A stretch of 64,000 nt of DNA from Circinella umbellata. Its lineage: Eukaryota; Mucoromycota; Mucoromycetes; Mucorales; Lichtheimiaceae. A program made the position numbers and the translations under genes. A model generated the notes under the pieces. It was not told where the DNA came from, did not search any database, and saw nothing but the letters and a program-made list of their open reading frames with translations. The DNA lies in contig JAIWNF010000066.1 in NCBI GenBank assembly GCA_025093555.1, positions 124,001 through 188,000 of the forward strand. Direction: 5' to 3'. Shown here piece by piece: positions 24,245 to 37,342 of the stretch; within the stretch, counting starts at the first letter, position 1, and the number at the start of each line of letters is the position of its first letter.

Positions 24245-26746
24245 TTATAATTCTGGTATTATCCGACCTTCAAGACGTAACTCCTGATCCGCTTCATCAC
24301 CATCGCACCACCATAAGAGGGTCCAATACTTTTCATTGTGCGTTTGAGCTTTCCACTGTCCTCCTGAAACTTCTATTTTACTACTTGTAGAATCCTCTTC
24401 TTTCCATGGTGTATCGACTTCTGCTGGTAATGGAAAATGAACTGTTGGAACGTATATTTCAGTAGCTCCTTCAGCTTGTAAACTATTCTTGAAAGAAAAT
24501 ATAAATGTAGCTTGTTGTTTATGTGTTGGTGATATGTATTCAACAGAAAGAGGTGTGCCAGCAACTATATGCGCATGTGGACGATGTAAAGATATAATAT
24601 CGCGTACGTTTACATTATTGTTATCTCGCCCGGCTTTTGTTATTGTTTCAGGGAGCAATGTTTCACTGCTTGTGTCAGACTGCTCCATTAGTTCTTCCCT
24701 AATTAAGGCACTCATACTAGTATCTTCTTGCCAAATACTAAGATCTTCACCATTCCATAGATCGCCCCATTTTGGATGATTATCTGGAACATAGTTCCAT
24801 AAAGTATAGCTGACTAAATTTTGTTCTGCGGCATTGATACTGGCATCCATTGCTTTGTTTTGGGGTGCCTCGGGACTATTCATTAGATAATATTTATCTT
24901 TACCCTTCTTATCTGTTGTAGCATGTTTTGATTTAGTAGTGACACGTTTATCTTTGTTGTTCTTCCAGAACTGATCAAACAACTGGACAAACAACCATGA
25001 AAACCATTCCATAGTCATTGTCACCACAGATTTTTGTTTCACCGGCTCCATATCATAAGGGATACCAATCTCACCAATAATAAAAGGATAATTTCCCAAT
25101 GTTTCCAAACCTTCCAATTTGAGTGTTTCAATTTGATCCACAAAACTCTGGCGAATGGCTTTTTCACCAAGTCGTAAAGCACGTAAAAACCGTAATGGAC
25201 CATTCCCGTATTTCCCACGTTTCAGATTAATATAATCAACATTATAACTACACCATTTCTTTTTAACTAATGTTAAACCATCATACCAATGAGGACATAG
25301 AGCCAAATTGGTTAATGTTGAAGGCATACTAGGGGCACGTTCCATAATAGGAGGCTGGATAAATAAGATAGCATCTGGGTGGATCTCTAATAATTGAGTC
25401 GAGTAAAGTTTGATAAATTCTAACCAATAATAACCATAATTTTTGTTTTGCTGCTTTTGAATGTTGAAATAATTAGGTCTCGTGATAGTTTTTGTGGATG
25501 GATCCCATACACCATGGTTGGCCCAAATACATCCAGCTTTCCATTCTGGACTTCGTTTCCATTCAAATAGCTGATCAGCAACGTGTTGTTCCTCTGTTGA
25601 AAGCCATGCTTGAAATCCCTTTGGATCCACAAGAATGCGCCCATTCTTTTTGGGGCCTCTCCAAGTAAATACCCAATCATCGACTTCGGTTGCTACACCA
25701 TGACCTAGCAACATACTTTCAAAGGGTGTAGGTGTTAAACCTTTTTTGAAATCAACATCTTCTGATGGTCTTCCAGTAAGATCTGGCCAACCAATGTAAC
25801 CTTGACCAGGTTCATTCATGGTATCGTAACCAATGACAACATCACCTTGAAGATTATGTTTTTTTACTCGTTGTGCAAGTAGGATATATGCATTAATATA
25901 ATGAGATTGTAAATAATCTTGTACATGAACACCGTTGACAACACATTTTGGAGCAAATGTTTTTCCTGCAAAAAATAGTGTAAATAGTGTTGCAGCGGCT
26001 AGTTTTTGATAATTGGTATTCCATATCATCTTAGGAAATTTTTCTGGGTTCTGATGAAGGTTATGCACAATGGCGGCATTTGTTTCTGGGAAATTAAGAG
26101 GATTTAAACCTACGAGTGTATGAGTCCATCCTGGGTGACCTGATCCACCACAATGACGAGACCACTATAAACATAATTATTAGCAAATTGTTGCTCTTTT
26201 TGTTTCGCAGCTGTAGATTAAATAGCATTTCTAACTTATAATTATGCATTATCACTATTTTTCCCATACCGTGTCTTGATGTGGATTTAAATAAACTTTT
26301 AATCCATATTCCTTGCATTTTATGAGTAGTTCAATAACATAGTTGAGATAGTCTTCATCGTAAATTCCACTAATAATAATTAAGAAAGAAATTGAATAAA
26401 TTAATTACTATTATTATTTGATTGGGTTTATAACTTAGTAATGACACTGGGAACAGTTTAGATAAAATACATACGGTCCTTCATGCTCTATTGCTTCCCA
26501 GGTCACCATCAAACGTAATAAATTAAATCCATGGTCCACAAGCCGTTGTAAATGGATATCAGCTTCCCCAATAGGGAATGGTCGACCGACAAAAGATACC
26601 TTCCGATCGTAATCAACCCAATACCCATTACGTTCATGAGAAGGCACACCACCTGGTATTTTTGTACCACCACTAAGGTTCACACCACGGAATATAACTT
26701 TACGATTTGTTTTTGGTTCAATGAACCATGGACCATTAACTTGCAT
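24245..26746 (-). CDS. GH5 (subfamily 12-type) glucosylceramidase / steryl-beta-glucosidase
   Basis: Three exons (26746-26475, 26369-26270, 26164-24245) sum to 2292 nt, 763 residues. The N-terminus has FRGVNLSGGTKIPGG, the opening strand of fungal endoglycoceramidase-related proteins. Exon 2 supplies GLKVYLNPHQDT and exon 3 continues WSRHCGGSGHPGWT, so the splices restore a conserved active-site motif. The acid/base Glu is in TMNEPGQ (about residue 242) and the nucleophile Glu in FIIGEIGIPYD (about residue 489). A C-terminal beta-sandwich-like segment follows (about 590-763). This matches the GH5_12 enzymes EGCrP1/EGCrP2 of Cryptococcus, which hydrolyse glucosylceramide or sterylglucosides inside the cell. 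No signal peptide is visible, fitting an intracellular enzyme. The ATG at 26746 is preceded by an in-frame open stretch and a TTATTAG, so a small upstream exon cannot be excluded. Confidence 0.88.
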
Positions 26747-29733
26747 GACCAATGAGCTAATAAAAAAAAGTGAAGTATAAGATTAAGCTGGGTAAGTGAG
26801 AGAAATACGAGTTAATAAAGAAAGGGGTAAAAAAAAAAAAAGAGAGAGAGTGAGAAGATTATATACATAAATGATGCCGAAAGTCAAGAGAAAATAACTC
26901 GCTTTTCCAGCGGAGTACCATGCCGCTTTTCTTTGTATTACCCATAGATCCCTCAACGGCCTACAAGTGCATTCATGCGTTTGATTTATCTTCAAACAGA
27001 TGGGATCACAAAATACTAGTGACAACATTATGCTAGTCAGGCTTTTGTTGGAATGAGAAATGATCCGCTAACATTTTGATCATATGACGAATTTCTGGAG
27101 ATTCTACAAACTTATATGGTTACAATTATATCGATAGTTTTGATTGTCCTCATCGGCCTCATATATATCTAACATTAAATATAAAAGATTGTACTTGGTT
27201 TAATACAATGAATACCACTATGTCTATTAGCTGTTACCAAGTTGCTTTATTTATTTTCCGTCTTATTCCACATGTTGCTTTTGTATATAATGCCGAAAAC
27301 ATGAGTAGCATAAAACAATATCTTTTTCGAGATTAACAAATTTGGTTGAAGTAGGTAGATAGAAATAATATACATTCCTGTTAACATATCAAAGATATTA
27401 CAAGAACTGCTGGTATAATAATAAGTCACATACATACCGCCAAAACCTCAGGTGCTATATTTAAATGCTTTGATGTCAAGACCTTGCTTTTCGGCTATTT
27501 CATATTACGAACAATAAACATGTTCTTTTATATAGGTTTTTAAACAAATGTTTCTCCGTGGCCTTGACCTGATTGAAGCCTGACTTTTTCGTCATCCGAA
27601 GAAATGTCCATTCCAAAATGCCTAGTGTTATATATGGCAAGAAGAAAAAAATACCATCTATATAATCATACGTAATACGTATATCTACTTCTTACTCTGG
27701 CATTTCATGCAACAGATCACATGTGAGGATTTTTGAGCCATCGGTGATCTAGGGCTTGTCTTTTTATTAACTATGCATATATTTGCAAATCAACATTGTC
27801 TCTTGCTGTGGAATAATTATGGTTATAAGTTCCAATGTTTGTTACAGCCCAGCGAATCTGAATTTTTTGTTTATAATCTTTGTGAAAAGAAACAGAAATA
27901 GCTAAAAAAAATTGTGTGTTAATATGTTCTTATGATAGGTACACGTTTGATTATTAATGTAATATGTAAATAATAATGTTTTTTTCCAAGGTGTATATGA
28001 TAGTTGATTCTATCCAGCTTGGGTTTGGTACCATTCTTTCATATATTTTCTATTTCCCTCAATTTTGACGAATAAATTTCAACAGTTGTATCGAAATTCA
28101 CAATTTGAAGTGCTAGTTTAAGTTCGTCAGGGACTTCTCTCTCTCTCTGTTTTGATATTTCACCATTATCTAAGTACAGTGATTGTTTATGGATTGTTAG
28201 CTAGCTAATTCTTTTACTATAGTCAGCTGTTGCTAGATAAAAAAAAAATTAATATTGAGTTTGTTTTAGCAAAAGATATGTTCGCACTACTTTCTGCTCT
28301 GTAGCAACCGCATGACTATGGTTGTACATATACATTTAATTGATGAGATTTGTCTTTTTTTAGGATACCTGAAGTCCCGTTGCATTTGACCATACCACTT
28401 CATTCAAATTGAAGCTTTTGGTAATAATGTCCAATAAAATGTAAATAATAAGTAATTTCATACGTACTGTTCATAGTTACAAGAAAAAAGATTATTCGTG
28501 TATTACATATTGTTGTTGACAGAGTATTCGAATTATTCTTACTGTGATATGAAGTTCACCAGCGGATAGAACTATTATCATTACTATATATTGATATAAT
28601 CATAAACGTGCTGAATCTCTTATCTAGTGATAATACTATATGCCATTAATATAATTGCATTTTATCAATTGCGTATAGTATTAGCAATACGCATACGTAA
28701 ATACATAATAAGTAAAGCTTCTTTTTTGATACCCGTAAGAAAATGAGCAGACGCATAAGAATATGGTATGTTTAGGGAGTGATTAAATGCTTGTCTTTTT
28801 TAAAAAAAAAAGTTGTATGTAAAATACATATCATGTACCAATTAAAGTCAATAGTTATCAGATTTTCGTATTGCTGATGGAGTAAAAAAGGGGAACTCAT
28901 CGATGGGCACACGAGAAACTTCTTTGTAAAATTTCCTTTTGTGAAAATTAACTTTTTTTTTCTTGAAACGTGTGAGAACAAGGAGACATACCTATCCAAT
29001 TATACCTAAAATACATATAACTGGATACTCTATGTGAACTGATAAGAGTACGTAGTAACTAGACAGTATATATAATAAGTCATCAGGTACTTGTTGAATA
29101 TAAACCACTAGTATTATATTATACGACTTGAAAGATTCAGTAAACAATAGGTCAAAAAAATAAATAAATGAAAACAATGGAAACTGGTTGAACCTTATAA
29201 AGATCTTCTGATGCTGATATGCACAGATACTATTAACTTTTAATATTATTCCATTTCAAAACTATTATATTATGTCAATTAGATTCACTCCATCTAATTT
29301 TTTTTATTCCCACAATACGTAAACGTTGATCAACTATACTTAGATAGTGATGCAAAAACGTTTTACAACCTTATTACCATATGATACTTCCTGGCAAATA
29401 CTGGTTGAAATAATACAAATGAAACAGTTCAATAAGCACTCCTGAAAATAAAAAGTTATGAGAAGTTATCTTTAATAAGAAAAAAAAAGATTATCCATGG
29501 TGATACATTTAACCTGTTGTTGTTTTGCTTAAGATTTACACGAATGGGGGGGGGATTTATTTGGATAATTATATATTATGCACTGTTGTAATATATATTA
29601 CTGGTTTGTTACTGTCGTGATTATGATTTCTATATATAAAAGCGAAATTTTGTTTTTACGTAAGTATTTGAAAACCATCATAATTCTTTTCTTTTGGCAC
29701 TTGCTATTATTGTTATCATTATTATTATTACAT
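26747..29733. other. Gene-poor AT-rich region with divergent promoters
   Basis: About 3 kb between the divergently transcribed GH5 gene and sugar porter. No coding region with recognisable homology was found on either strand. It must contain both promoters. TACGTA palindromes recur (for example near 27669, 27676, 28463, 28695, 29049, 29318). A T/C tract lies near 28135-28150 and a G-run near 29546-29553. Confidence 0.5.
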
Positions 29734-31671
29734 ATGGCGGGGGATCGAATAAAAAACAACAATAGTAACAAAATGGATTCAACGCAAACGAGAATACATC
29801 CGCTTGTTATATTCTGCTCAATTGTAGCAAGTATGGGTACATTCAACGCTGGTATTAATACGAGCGCTTTGAATATTCCTGGGTATTTTGTGCGCAATTG
29901 TCCAAACGTTGATTCAAGTGAAATTACCTATTTTCCAGGGACTGGTTTACCAGAGTGTATTCCTATGAATGATTTTGTTTGGTACTAGCTTTGTTCAATT
30001 GTTTATTATTATGAGTACTTTTATCTTTACATAGCTATATAAAAAGGATAGTCATATGAAAAAATATTCTAATTCATTTAACTTTTTTTTTATCACTCTT
30101 TCTTTTTTTTTTTTTTTTACGTACGAAGGGGAATTGCAACGGGTATGCTAGCCCTAGGTGGTCTAGTAGGTGCTATCATTGCAGGTCGCTTGGCGAAATA
30201 TACGGGCCGTCGTGATACTATGTTCATTATCAACAGCACATTTTTCATTGGGGCTATTCTAATGGGTTCAGCTACAACAAGTGCCATGCTTATTATTGGA
30301 AGAATATTTGCTGGTATAGGGTCAGGCTCTATGGTATTTGGTCTTTCAGCATACGTATATTATATCTAAAATTACAGCTCAAGAGGAAAACTAAAAGTTT
30401 CGCAATATAATTTTTTTAAATCTTTATATATATATATGTAATATTAGTCCGTACTGGTATCAATGTACATTGCCGAAATAGCACCTCCCAAACAGCGTGG
30501 AATGCTTGTAGGGCTTCTACAATTATTTGCCACATGTGGATTTTTGGTTATCGAACTTTGTGGTCTTGGCTTACAGTCTGCTATTGGTTGGCGTATATCG
30601 TCCGTGATTACTGTGATTCCAGCTCTTTTACAGATCATTCTTTTACCGTTTTGCGTACGATCCCCGCGATGGCTTATTAATCAAAACCGAGTTGATGAAG
30701 CGTACAAAGCTCTCTCAAAATTACGTCAAGGTGATATTGATGCTGAATTCAATGATATGACCCATTTTTCTTCCACCTCTAGTAGAGATATGGGTAAGAA
30801 TGTCGAATATAATACCTCTTTTACGTTGTCACCGCCATCTCTATCGTCCTCTACCAACAACGAAAATGTGATAATTCCATATCAACAAGAACAATTAAAT
30901 TACCGGCAACAATCGGACAATTCTATTTACAGCACCAAGAAATCTTTGGCTATAACATTGTCATCACCACTACCAGTCAAAGAAGGAACAAAACAAAGAG
31001 AATCACTATCATTAATACAGCTAGTAAATATTCCAGTTCTTGCTAAACTCACCTTCAAAATGATTATTCTGCATGCTGGATTTCAACTTTGTGGAATTTT
31101 AGCCATTATGTATTACTCTACTAGTATATTTCAGACCACATTCGATGGGAATTACGCAGCCTACGTCACTGTAGGTGTTTCAGGCGTCTTTGTTATTTTT
31201 ACCATGATTGGGCTCATCTTGGTGGATCGATTAGGTCGTAAAGCTCTCATTCTATTTTCTTCAGTCACCATGTGTATATCATGTATCTTAATGACAGTAG
31301 CTTTAACTTTTGATAAACCTATATTTCAAGTCGTTTGTATCATGTTATTTGTTGCCACGTTTGCTGTCGGCCTTGGAATTTGTCCATTCTTGTTTGCTTC
31401 TGAAAGTTTCCCAACTTACGCCATTGATGCTGGTTGTTCAGCTGCTCTTATGAGTAATTGGTTTTTTAACTTTGCTATGGGTCTTTTGTTTCCAACGTTA
31501 ATGAAGGCTCTTGATGTCTATGTGTTTGTACCATTTGCTGTTATCACATTTCTACTTGCTATTTTTACGTATTTCTTTACTGTTGAAACAGCTGGCAAGT
31601 CAATTGATGAAATAGGTCGTGAGCTGGGATGGTACGACTTGGAACTAAAAAAGTTTTCACAAAAAAAATAA
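29734..31671 (+). CDS. MFS sugar porter (SP family)
   Basis: Three exons (29734-29981, 30129-30354, 30448-31671) total 1698 nt, 565 residues. The ATG at 29734 (MAGDRIKNNN) is chosen because it directly precedes the first helix; an upstream in-frame extension adds only low-complexity hydrophobic residues. Family motifs seen: GRLAKYTGRRDTM in the loop between helices 2 and 3, GRIFAGIGSGSM, the YIAEIAPPKQRGMLVG motif after helix 4, RSPRWLI (PESPR-type) after helix 6, VDRLGRKALIL between helices 8 and 9, and SESFPTYAIDAG. About twelve membrane helices are expected. Notable is a Ser/Asn-rich insert of about 70 residues in the central cytosolic loop (about residues 250-330). It probably carries hexoses or related polyols by facilitation or proton symport; the substrate cannot be told from sequence. 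An AATAAA lies about 35 nt after the stop. Confidence 0.9.
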
Positions 31672-32496
31672 TATGGCTCTCGTTAAACAGTATTTATTGT
31701 GTATAAATAAAATGTATTCCTTTAACATACTTGCGTATTTATAAAAATTACATAGCTAGGTTTATTACTATTGAGTCAAATACGTACGTACGTATGAAGA
31801 GCTAAAAAGTAAACACTGCAGCATGCTTGTTTCTATATGTTATCACGCTAGTATTGATAGTTCTGATACTTTCTCACGTTCAAAAGTCGCTACATCAATC
31901 CAAAATGAAAAAATAACCGTTCTTTCTTATACCCTTTATAGTGATATTTTATTGAGTGTCATTTGATACAAGTGTAGTATTTAAAGAGATTAATGATCCT
32001 GAGATATTTTGTAAAGCTGGTATATATTTTATTAAAGTAATTTGAAGATATGTATGTAATAAAGAAACGTTGTAGTAAAATTTATACCCTATATCATATA
32101 AAAAAACGTTGTACGGTACCACAATTCCATAAATACGTCAATAACCATAATCGAAAGCGCAAATACTGTACTAGAAAACAAGCATATGTACTAGATTATA
32201 TAAACCCGCGTGCGGCTTGTATTTTATTTTTCAAGATAATACGTATGCATGCAACATTCTCGCTATGTAAACATTAATAATAAAGAAAAATATTATTAGT
32301 GAGTTATAAAGACTGATAGGTATAAGTATAGAAAAAGATATAATTTATATATATGCTTATTTATTGCCAGGTAAGTTAGATGATTTTCTTTAAAAGAGTT
32401 TATAAAATTAGCTCTTTATCCTTCTCTATAAATATATATGGTTTGTGAATATATACTACTAATATCAATTTTACTTGTATATCATCAATTGAAAGT
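31672..32496. other. Convergent intergenic spacer
   Basis: No gene seen between the 3' ends of the sugar porter (plus) and the RRM gene (minus). It contains an ACGT repeat (31782-31795) and otherwise plain AT-rich DNA. Confidence 0.5.
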
Positions 32497-32669
32497 TTAT
32501 ATTGCTGATACTGTGGTAAGAGAATCTTTCTTTTCTCCTCGAGAATGTATATTTTTGTCTTCTAAAGGTGATTCAAGATAATGAAGTAGCTCTTCTGGGC
32601 AGGACATACCACTATAATTTAACAATTTATTATTAATAAACCTATATACTTGTGCTTTGATTTTTTTAT

Positions 32670-32705
<36 letters not shown>

Positions 32706-34836
32706 ATCAAAGATACCTAGCAATGACAATTCCTTTCTTTTGATTAGCAGTTAATCCAGGACAAACCAAGGCAGGCCGAATCATTCGCATCATCAATGTA
32801 CTGTCAAATTGATGATATGGCTTACTCAAATGATAACGTAAAGTACCTATTATTATACATTTAAACAACAACAAAAATACACCAGGTATATATTAGTAAA
32901 CTGATATATATATATATATTATTAATAATAGTATTCTATAATGTTTATTTTTACCAGTTGCTAGTTTATAATACTCGTATAAGTGATCCCGTTGCATAGT
33001 TGTAATGATATCTGGAGTATCCCAAGGAAATTTAACCATCATTGAAATAAAGTTTTCGAATGGTCGTTCAGGACACTTTCGGGAATAACGCAACTAAAAA
33101 AAAAGTATAAGCAGCATTCTTAGTATTCATTTCATTCATAGATAATAGACTTATTATTACTATCTGTGTAAAAAATTACAGTTCATACATACCTTATAAT
33201 TTCGACAGATATTTAAAAGAGAATCGTACTCAAGTCCTTTTACAAATAAAGGGGGTACAATACTACCTTGACATTGATTTGATTCTTCTAAATCATTGTT
33301 ATCGATATTGCAACGGTCATCCCCATTACGCATCTTAATGCTAGTAATGGATGGTATTCCATTAATGAACACACCTTTCCAACTGGGAAAAACGTTTCGG
33401 AATAGCTCTTCGGTTGAACTTCGAGAAACAACCACTTTTCTTCCTTTTAGTGCTGGATTACGTTTTAGATATTTTAATGCTATATCTAGTTCTTCTTCAG
33501 AATTAAACTCCACAAACGCGTCTTTTTGTGTTTTACCACTGATTTTATCAATTACAATCTAAAATTATAAAAACAAGTATGAATAAAAAAATTGCTAATC
33601 ACCATTGTCGTGCGTTCATGTCAAATAAAGATGAGTATACTAACGTGAACATATTGATGATTTGTGTCTTGTGATGAAAGCGAAAAAAATTGTTCAATAT
33701 CATCAATTGAAATGTTCCATGGAATCTGTGAGATAATATATGTAAATTGTTTAGAATTGCTTGATACGTATACATTTATTATTTTACAAATACATTATGA
33801 AAAAAACTTAGTATCGCTATTTCTTACATTATTGATCATGGCAACAGCATATTTTTTTGATGGTATATTGTGAGCCACGGAGTCGGCATTGAAGGCCATA
33901 GAATCTGAAAGACGTTTTGTTGCATTAGTATTACTAAAGCTGATGTTGATGTTGTCTTTATCATCACTACCACCTTTCTTATCCTGATTATTGTTTATGG
34001 ATGATGATAAGCTTCGCTGGATTGAATGACTAGTATACATGTCTTTTTCTTTTCTAATGACGTTGGTGTTACATTGGTTGAATAATGCCATTGTATTTTT
34101 AGCTGGTTGATTTGCTATATTTATGTTCCACCAGATAGAGTTTGAATATTTGTTTGTGTTACGATCGAACTGATTGAAAAGAGAAAGCGGATCTTGTCCA
34201 TATTCTTTGCTGATTAAAGTATGTGTACTCTGTTGCTGTTGTTGTTTATTTTCATATATTCTTGTTTGTCCTGCTGTACATAAATTTATCCACCAATCTC
34301 GTACATCAACCAATAAATAGGTTCTACCGATGGTAGTAGATAAGTCTCTATTACTGCTACTGTCATAGCCAACCATACTTCCTAGACCTCTTGACCACAT
34401 ATCATTCCAACGTTGGTATACGTCATTGGTCAGTGTGTTCTTATTTATTGTTGCAGTTATAGTACGTTGGATATGGTTGCTATTGATATCAGAGCTGTTA
34501 TCGAATTGGCATTGATAATAAGCAGTGTCATGGTTAACAAATGCATAATCATAAAGAATTTGTGTATTGATTTGAGGTCGATTATAATACAGTTTTTCAT
34601 ATTCTTCATTAGAACCAACAAAAGCAAATAGATCACTGCTCTTATTATGGTTGAGTTCACAACTCAATGATGTGCTGGGCTGTATCAAGTCTTCTTGAGA
34701 ACGAAGACTTGCAGATGTCACTGTGATATATATGAATGAAAAAGACATGTTTAGATTAGTTATTTTACGCCTCGCTTTTTGTACCCTTTTCTATATATTT
34801 TTTATTTTAAAGCTTACATTTCTCTTCTTGTGACAT
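32497..34836 (-). CDS. RRM-family RNA-binding protein
   Basis: Multi-exon minus-strand gene. After a disordered Asn/Ser-rich N-terminal half (about 34730-33840) comes an RRM: IPWNISIDDIEQFF (beta-1/helix-1), then DKISGKTQKDAFVEFNSEEELDIALK split across exons (RNP1-like KDAFVEF), and GRKVVVSRSSTEELFRN. A second possible RRM-like start is VFINGIPSI. The C-terminal part has RPFENFISMMVKFPWDTPDI, RDHLYEYYKLATG and RPALVCPGL, which I recognise as typical of a family of fungal RRM proteins of unknown role; the first domain looks hnRNP F/H-like. It probably acts in pre-mRNA processing, by inference. The ATG at 34836 (MSQEEK, spliced to LTSASL) is conservative: the frame stays open upstream to a TATACAG near 34926, and a further open stretch at about 35045-35100 might be an earlier exon, so the N-terminus is uncertain. 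Confidence 0.7.
32673..32703. repeat. (TA)n microsatellite inside an intron of the RRM gene
   Basis: About 15 uninterrupted TA units within an apparent intron between the last two exons of the RRM gene. Confidence 0.85.
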
Positions 34837-37342
34837 TGGATCGTTGTTATCTTGGTTAATGTTGATACGTGTTATAGAAAACCAATTATTACTGGGACAG
34901 ATTTGACGTTGAGCCACTAGTACTGTATATTCAAAAAATGATGTTTTTCAATTTGGACAAAAAAAAAATGAAAAACGAGAAAAGGTGACATGTGTTTCAT
35001 GGCAACAATTCAACATAAAAAAATAATTATACTACTTCTATTTACCTCTAAGCAACCCTGAAAAATCAGTTTGGTTGTTGATGATAATTCGGTTTCTTGC
35101 TTGTTGGAAGCAACGAGTAAACGTGCAGTAAAAAAAAAAATAAAAAAAAAAAAGGGAGAGAGAAAAAAATTGGAAGTCTGGATTTTTTTTTTATTTATAA
35201 ACCGAAAGAAAAGTAAGATAGCTTTTTCATGCCGCACTCATAGTATTGTTTTTACTAAAAAAAATGGATATGCTTTTTTAAAGAACAATAGAGTCGCAGA
35301 ACGGTTGAAACAGTCCCGGGTTAGTTACACGAATTTGGACTTGATCTGCATAACTGTTATTTACCTGAGACTGGGTTTCTAAAAAAAAAAAGAGTGTGTG
35401 GTAATGAAATATAATGTTGATTCACCAATCCCTTTTTTTTTATTATTTGAAGATCTCGAAATGGAATGGTAGAAAATGCAACTCTTCTTATACAATGGTA
35501 TTTTTTTTTATAAAGTGAGAGTGAAGTGAAGCAATGAAGGAAAGCGCAAAACATATGCGTTCGTCACTCCCCCAGAGCAACGAAAGCAACTCACTCGTCC
35601 CCGCTTCCTTCTATAATTAATAATTAATAATTAATAACAATAGTAATGGTAATGGTGATATAAATCATAATAACGGAAGCCAATGGATAAAGCCTATTTT
35701 CATTTGGAAGTACACCGGGTATAGCATGGATTGCGAGAGAGTGAGCCACAGTGAAAAGCGATATTTTTCATGAACAAATATATATATATGTGCTATGTGT
35801 AAATTTATATGTAGAAGCACCAAGGAGAAGTATTCTAGTATAAATAATCACTACCAAGATCTTGTTATAGTAAACATATAGCCCAGCATTGTATAATGGA
35901 TCTAGAAAGACAGTTCATAAGAATTCAACTACGAAAAAGGAGGTATGAAATAAAACTTGTGTATGTAAAGAAACTAAAATATGGTCAACACATGTGTATT
36001 AACGAAATAATGTTCATTCATTAAACTGCTTGATAATATACACTTTCTGTGCCCATAAAAGCAGAGATTCAATCAATGTATGAGGATCCTGTAGGTTACT
36101 CTTCTTTAATAGTTTATCAACTAGTACGCTGTAATTCAAGCCAAGACAACAATAACACATCATAAAAATACGCTTTATATAATGTATCGGGGAAAGAAGA
36201 AATGTTTATACATTCACGTACAACGAACAACTAAAAGACATTAAGAAAATAAACGACGCTTTGCTTAACTTACGTAATTACATGTATATAATAGATTTCT
36301 TTTTATTTACGTACGTATTTCAATTTTTTTTTGTTTCAGTAGTATATAATGTGCCTACTGTATCACTTTTTTTGGGGGGTCTCGTAAACTTTGTTAACAA
36401 TGATACCATAATATTAGTTCTTTTTATATTCTTCAGGTCATTTTACTAATAATATTATAAATGATGTAAGATAAATATTACACTTTTCTTTATTCACAGT
36501 GCTAATGATGCAGAGGGTATTGAAACCGAAACACTGGTTATTTATTATGTACAGGGTACCTGAAAACTCTGGCCCGTGCCCAAAAAAAGTTTGGGAATCT
36601 GTTAAGCGGACCTGTCGCCCCAAAGTAAAATGATATACCTTATTATGCTGGCCTGTATATACAAACATATAATAGTTAGTCACTTGATTATATGATCTAT
36701 CTCTATTTAGAACAAAGTTAAGATTCATTATACTACTGAATCAAGCGAATGAACTTGGCTAAAAAAAAAACTCGGATAATATATTTGATAAAAATTATAT
36801 TTTTATCAAATTTTACTGCTTCTAAAGGATATAATCTCGATGTCAAAATACTTTTTATTCATATTACTAATCGGATAGTCTCGGTCGGCACTGCTGAATT
36901 CGAAACAAATATAATGTATATCTTGAACAATCTTTATTATCCAGAAAAAAGTTTTGATAAAAAGAAATTAGTTTACAGTTTATATAACTTGAAGCAAAAA
37001 AGCCATAAAAAAAGTGTAAAACGTGTCAGCTATAAAATCTGTTTATTTGTCTCCAATATTTTTGTTTTTCATTGGAGCCCCAGGGAGAAAGAAACTTTTG
37101 ATCTTTTCACCATACATAGTAAGCTTACTTTTTTTTTTTTTTTTGAGTTACTGTAACTGAAAAAAAAAAAAAAAAAAAATAAAAAGATTCCCGTCCGCCA
37201 AAAAAAAGAGTGTGTGGTGTGAGTGCTTTTTGCCTGTGTATGTTGTTCGTGTCTCTCAAACCTACTCCTTGTCTCCTCTCACTTTCTTGCTTTCTTCTCT
37301 CTCTCACACCACCTTTTTATTATCATTTTCACATAACCTACT
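34837..37342. other. Intergenic region upstream of the RRM and MAPKKK genes
   Basis: About 2.5 kb between divergent genes, possibly including a 5' exon of the RRM gene (34837-35100). It includes a repeated AATTAAT unit near 35616-35636, a GC-rich 104-bp segment bounded by TA (36552-36655), CT-rich DNA just upstream of the MAPKKK (37250-37320) and poly-T/poly-A runs near 37129-37180. No other coding sequence is supported. Confidence 0.5.
36552..36655. repeat. Possible 104-bp TA-bounded mini-element
   Basis: The segment starts CAGGGTACC and ends GGCCTG, with TA on both sides (36550-36551 and 36656-36657). It is clearly richer in GC than its surroundings and contains the inner palindrome CCCAAA/TTTGGG. 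The terminal inverted match is only four bases (CAGG/CCTG), so a transposon origin is weak. Confidence 0.3.

Noticed and set aside
29578..29733. N-terminal extension of the sugar porter starting MHCCNIYYWF
   Set aside because: AT-rich, unlike sugar-porter N-termini; the ATG at 29734 lies at the normal distance from the first helix.
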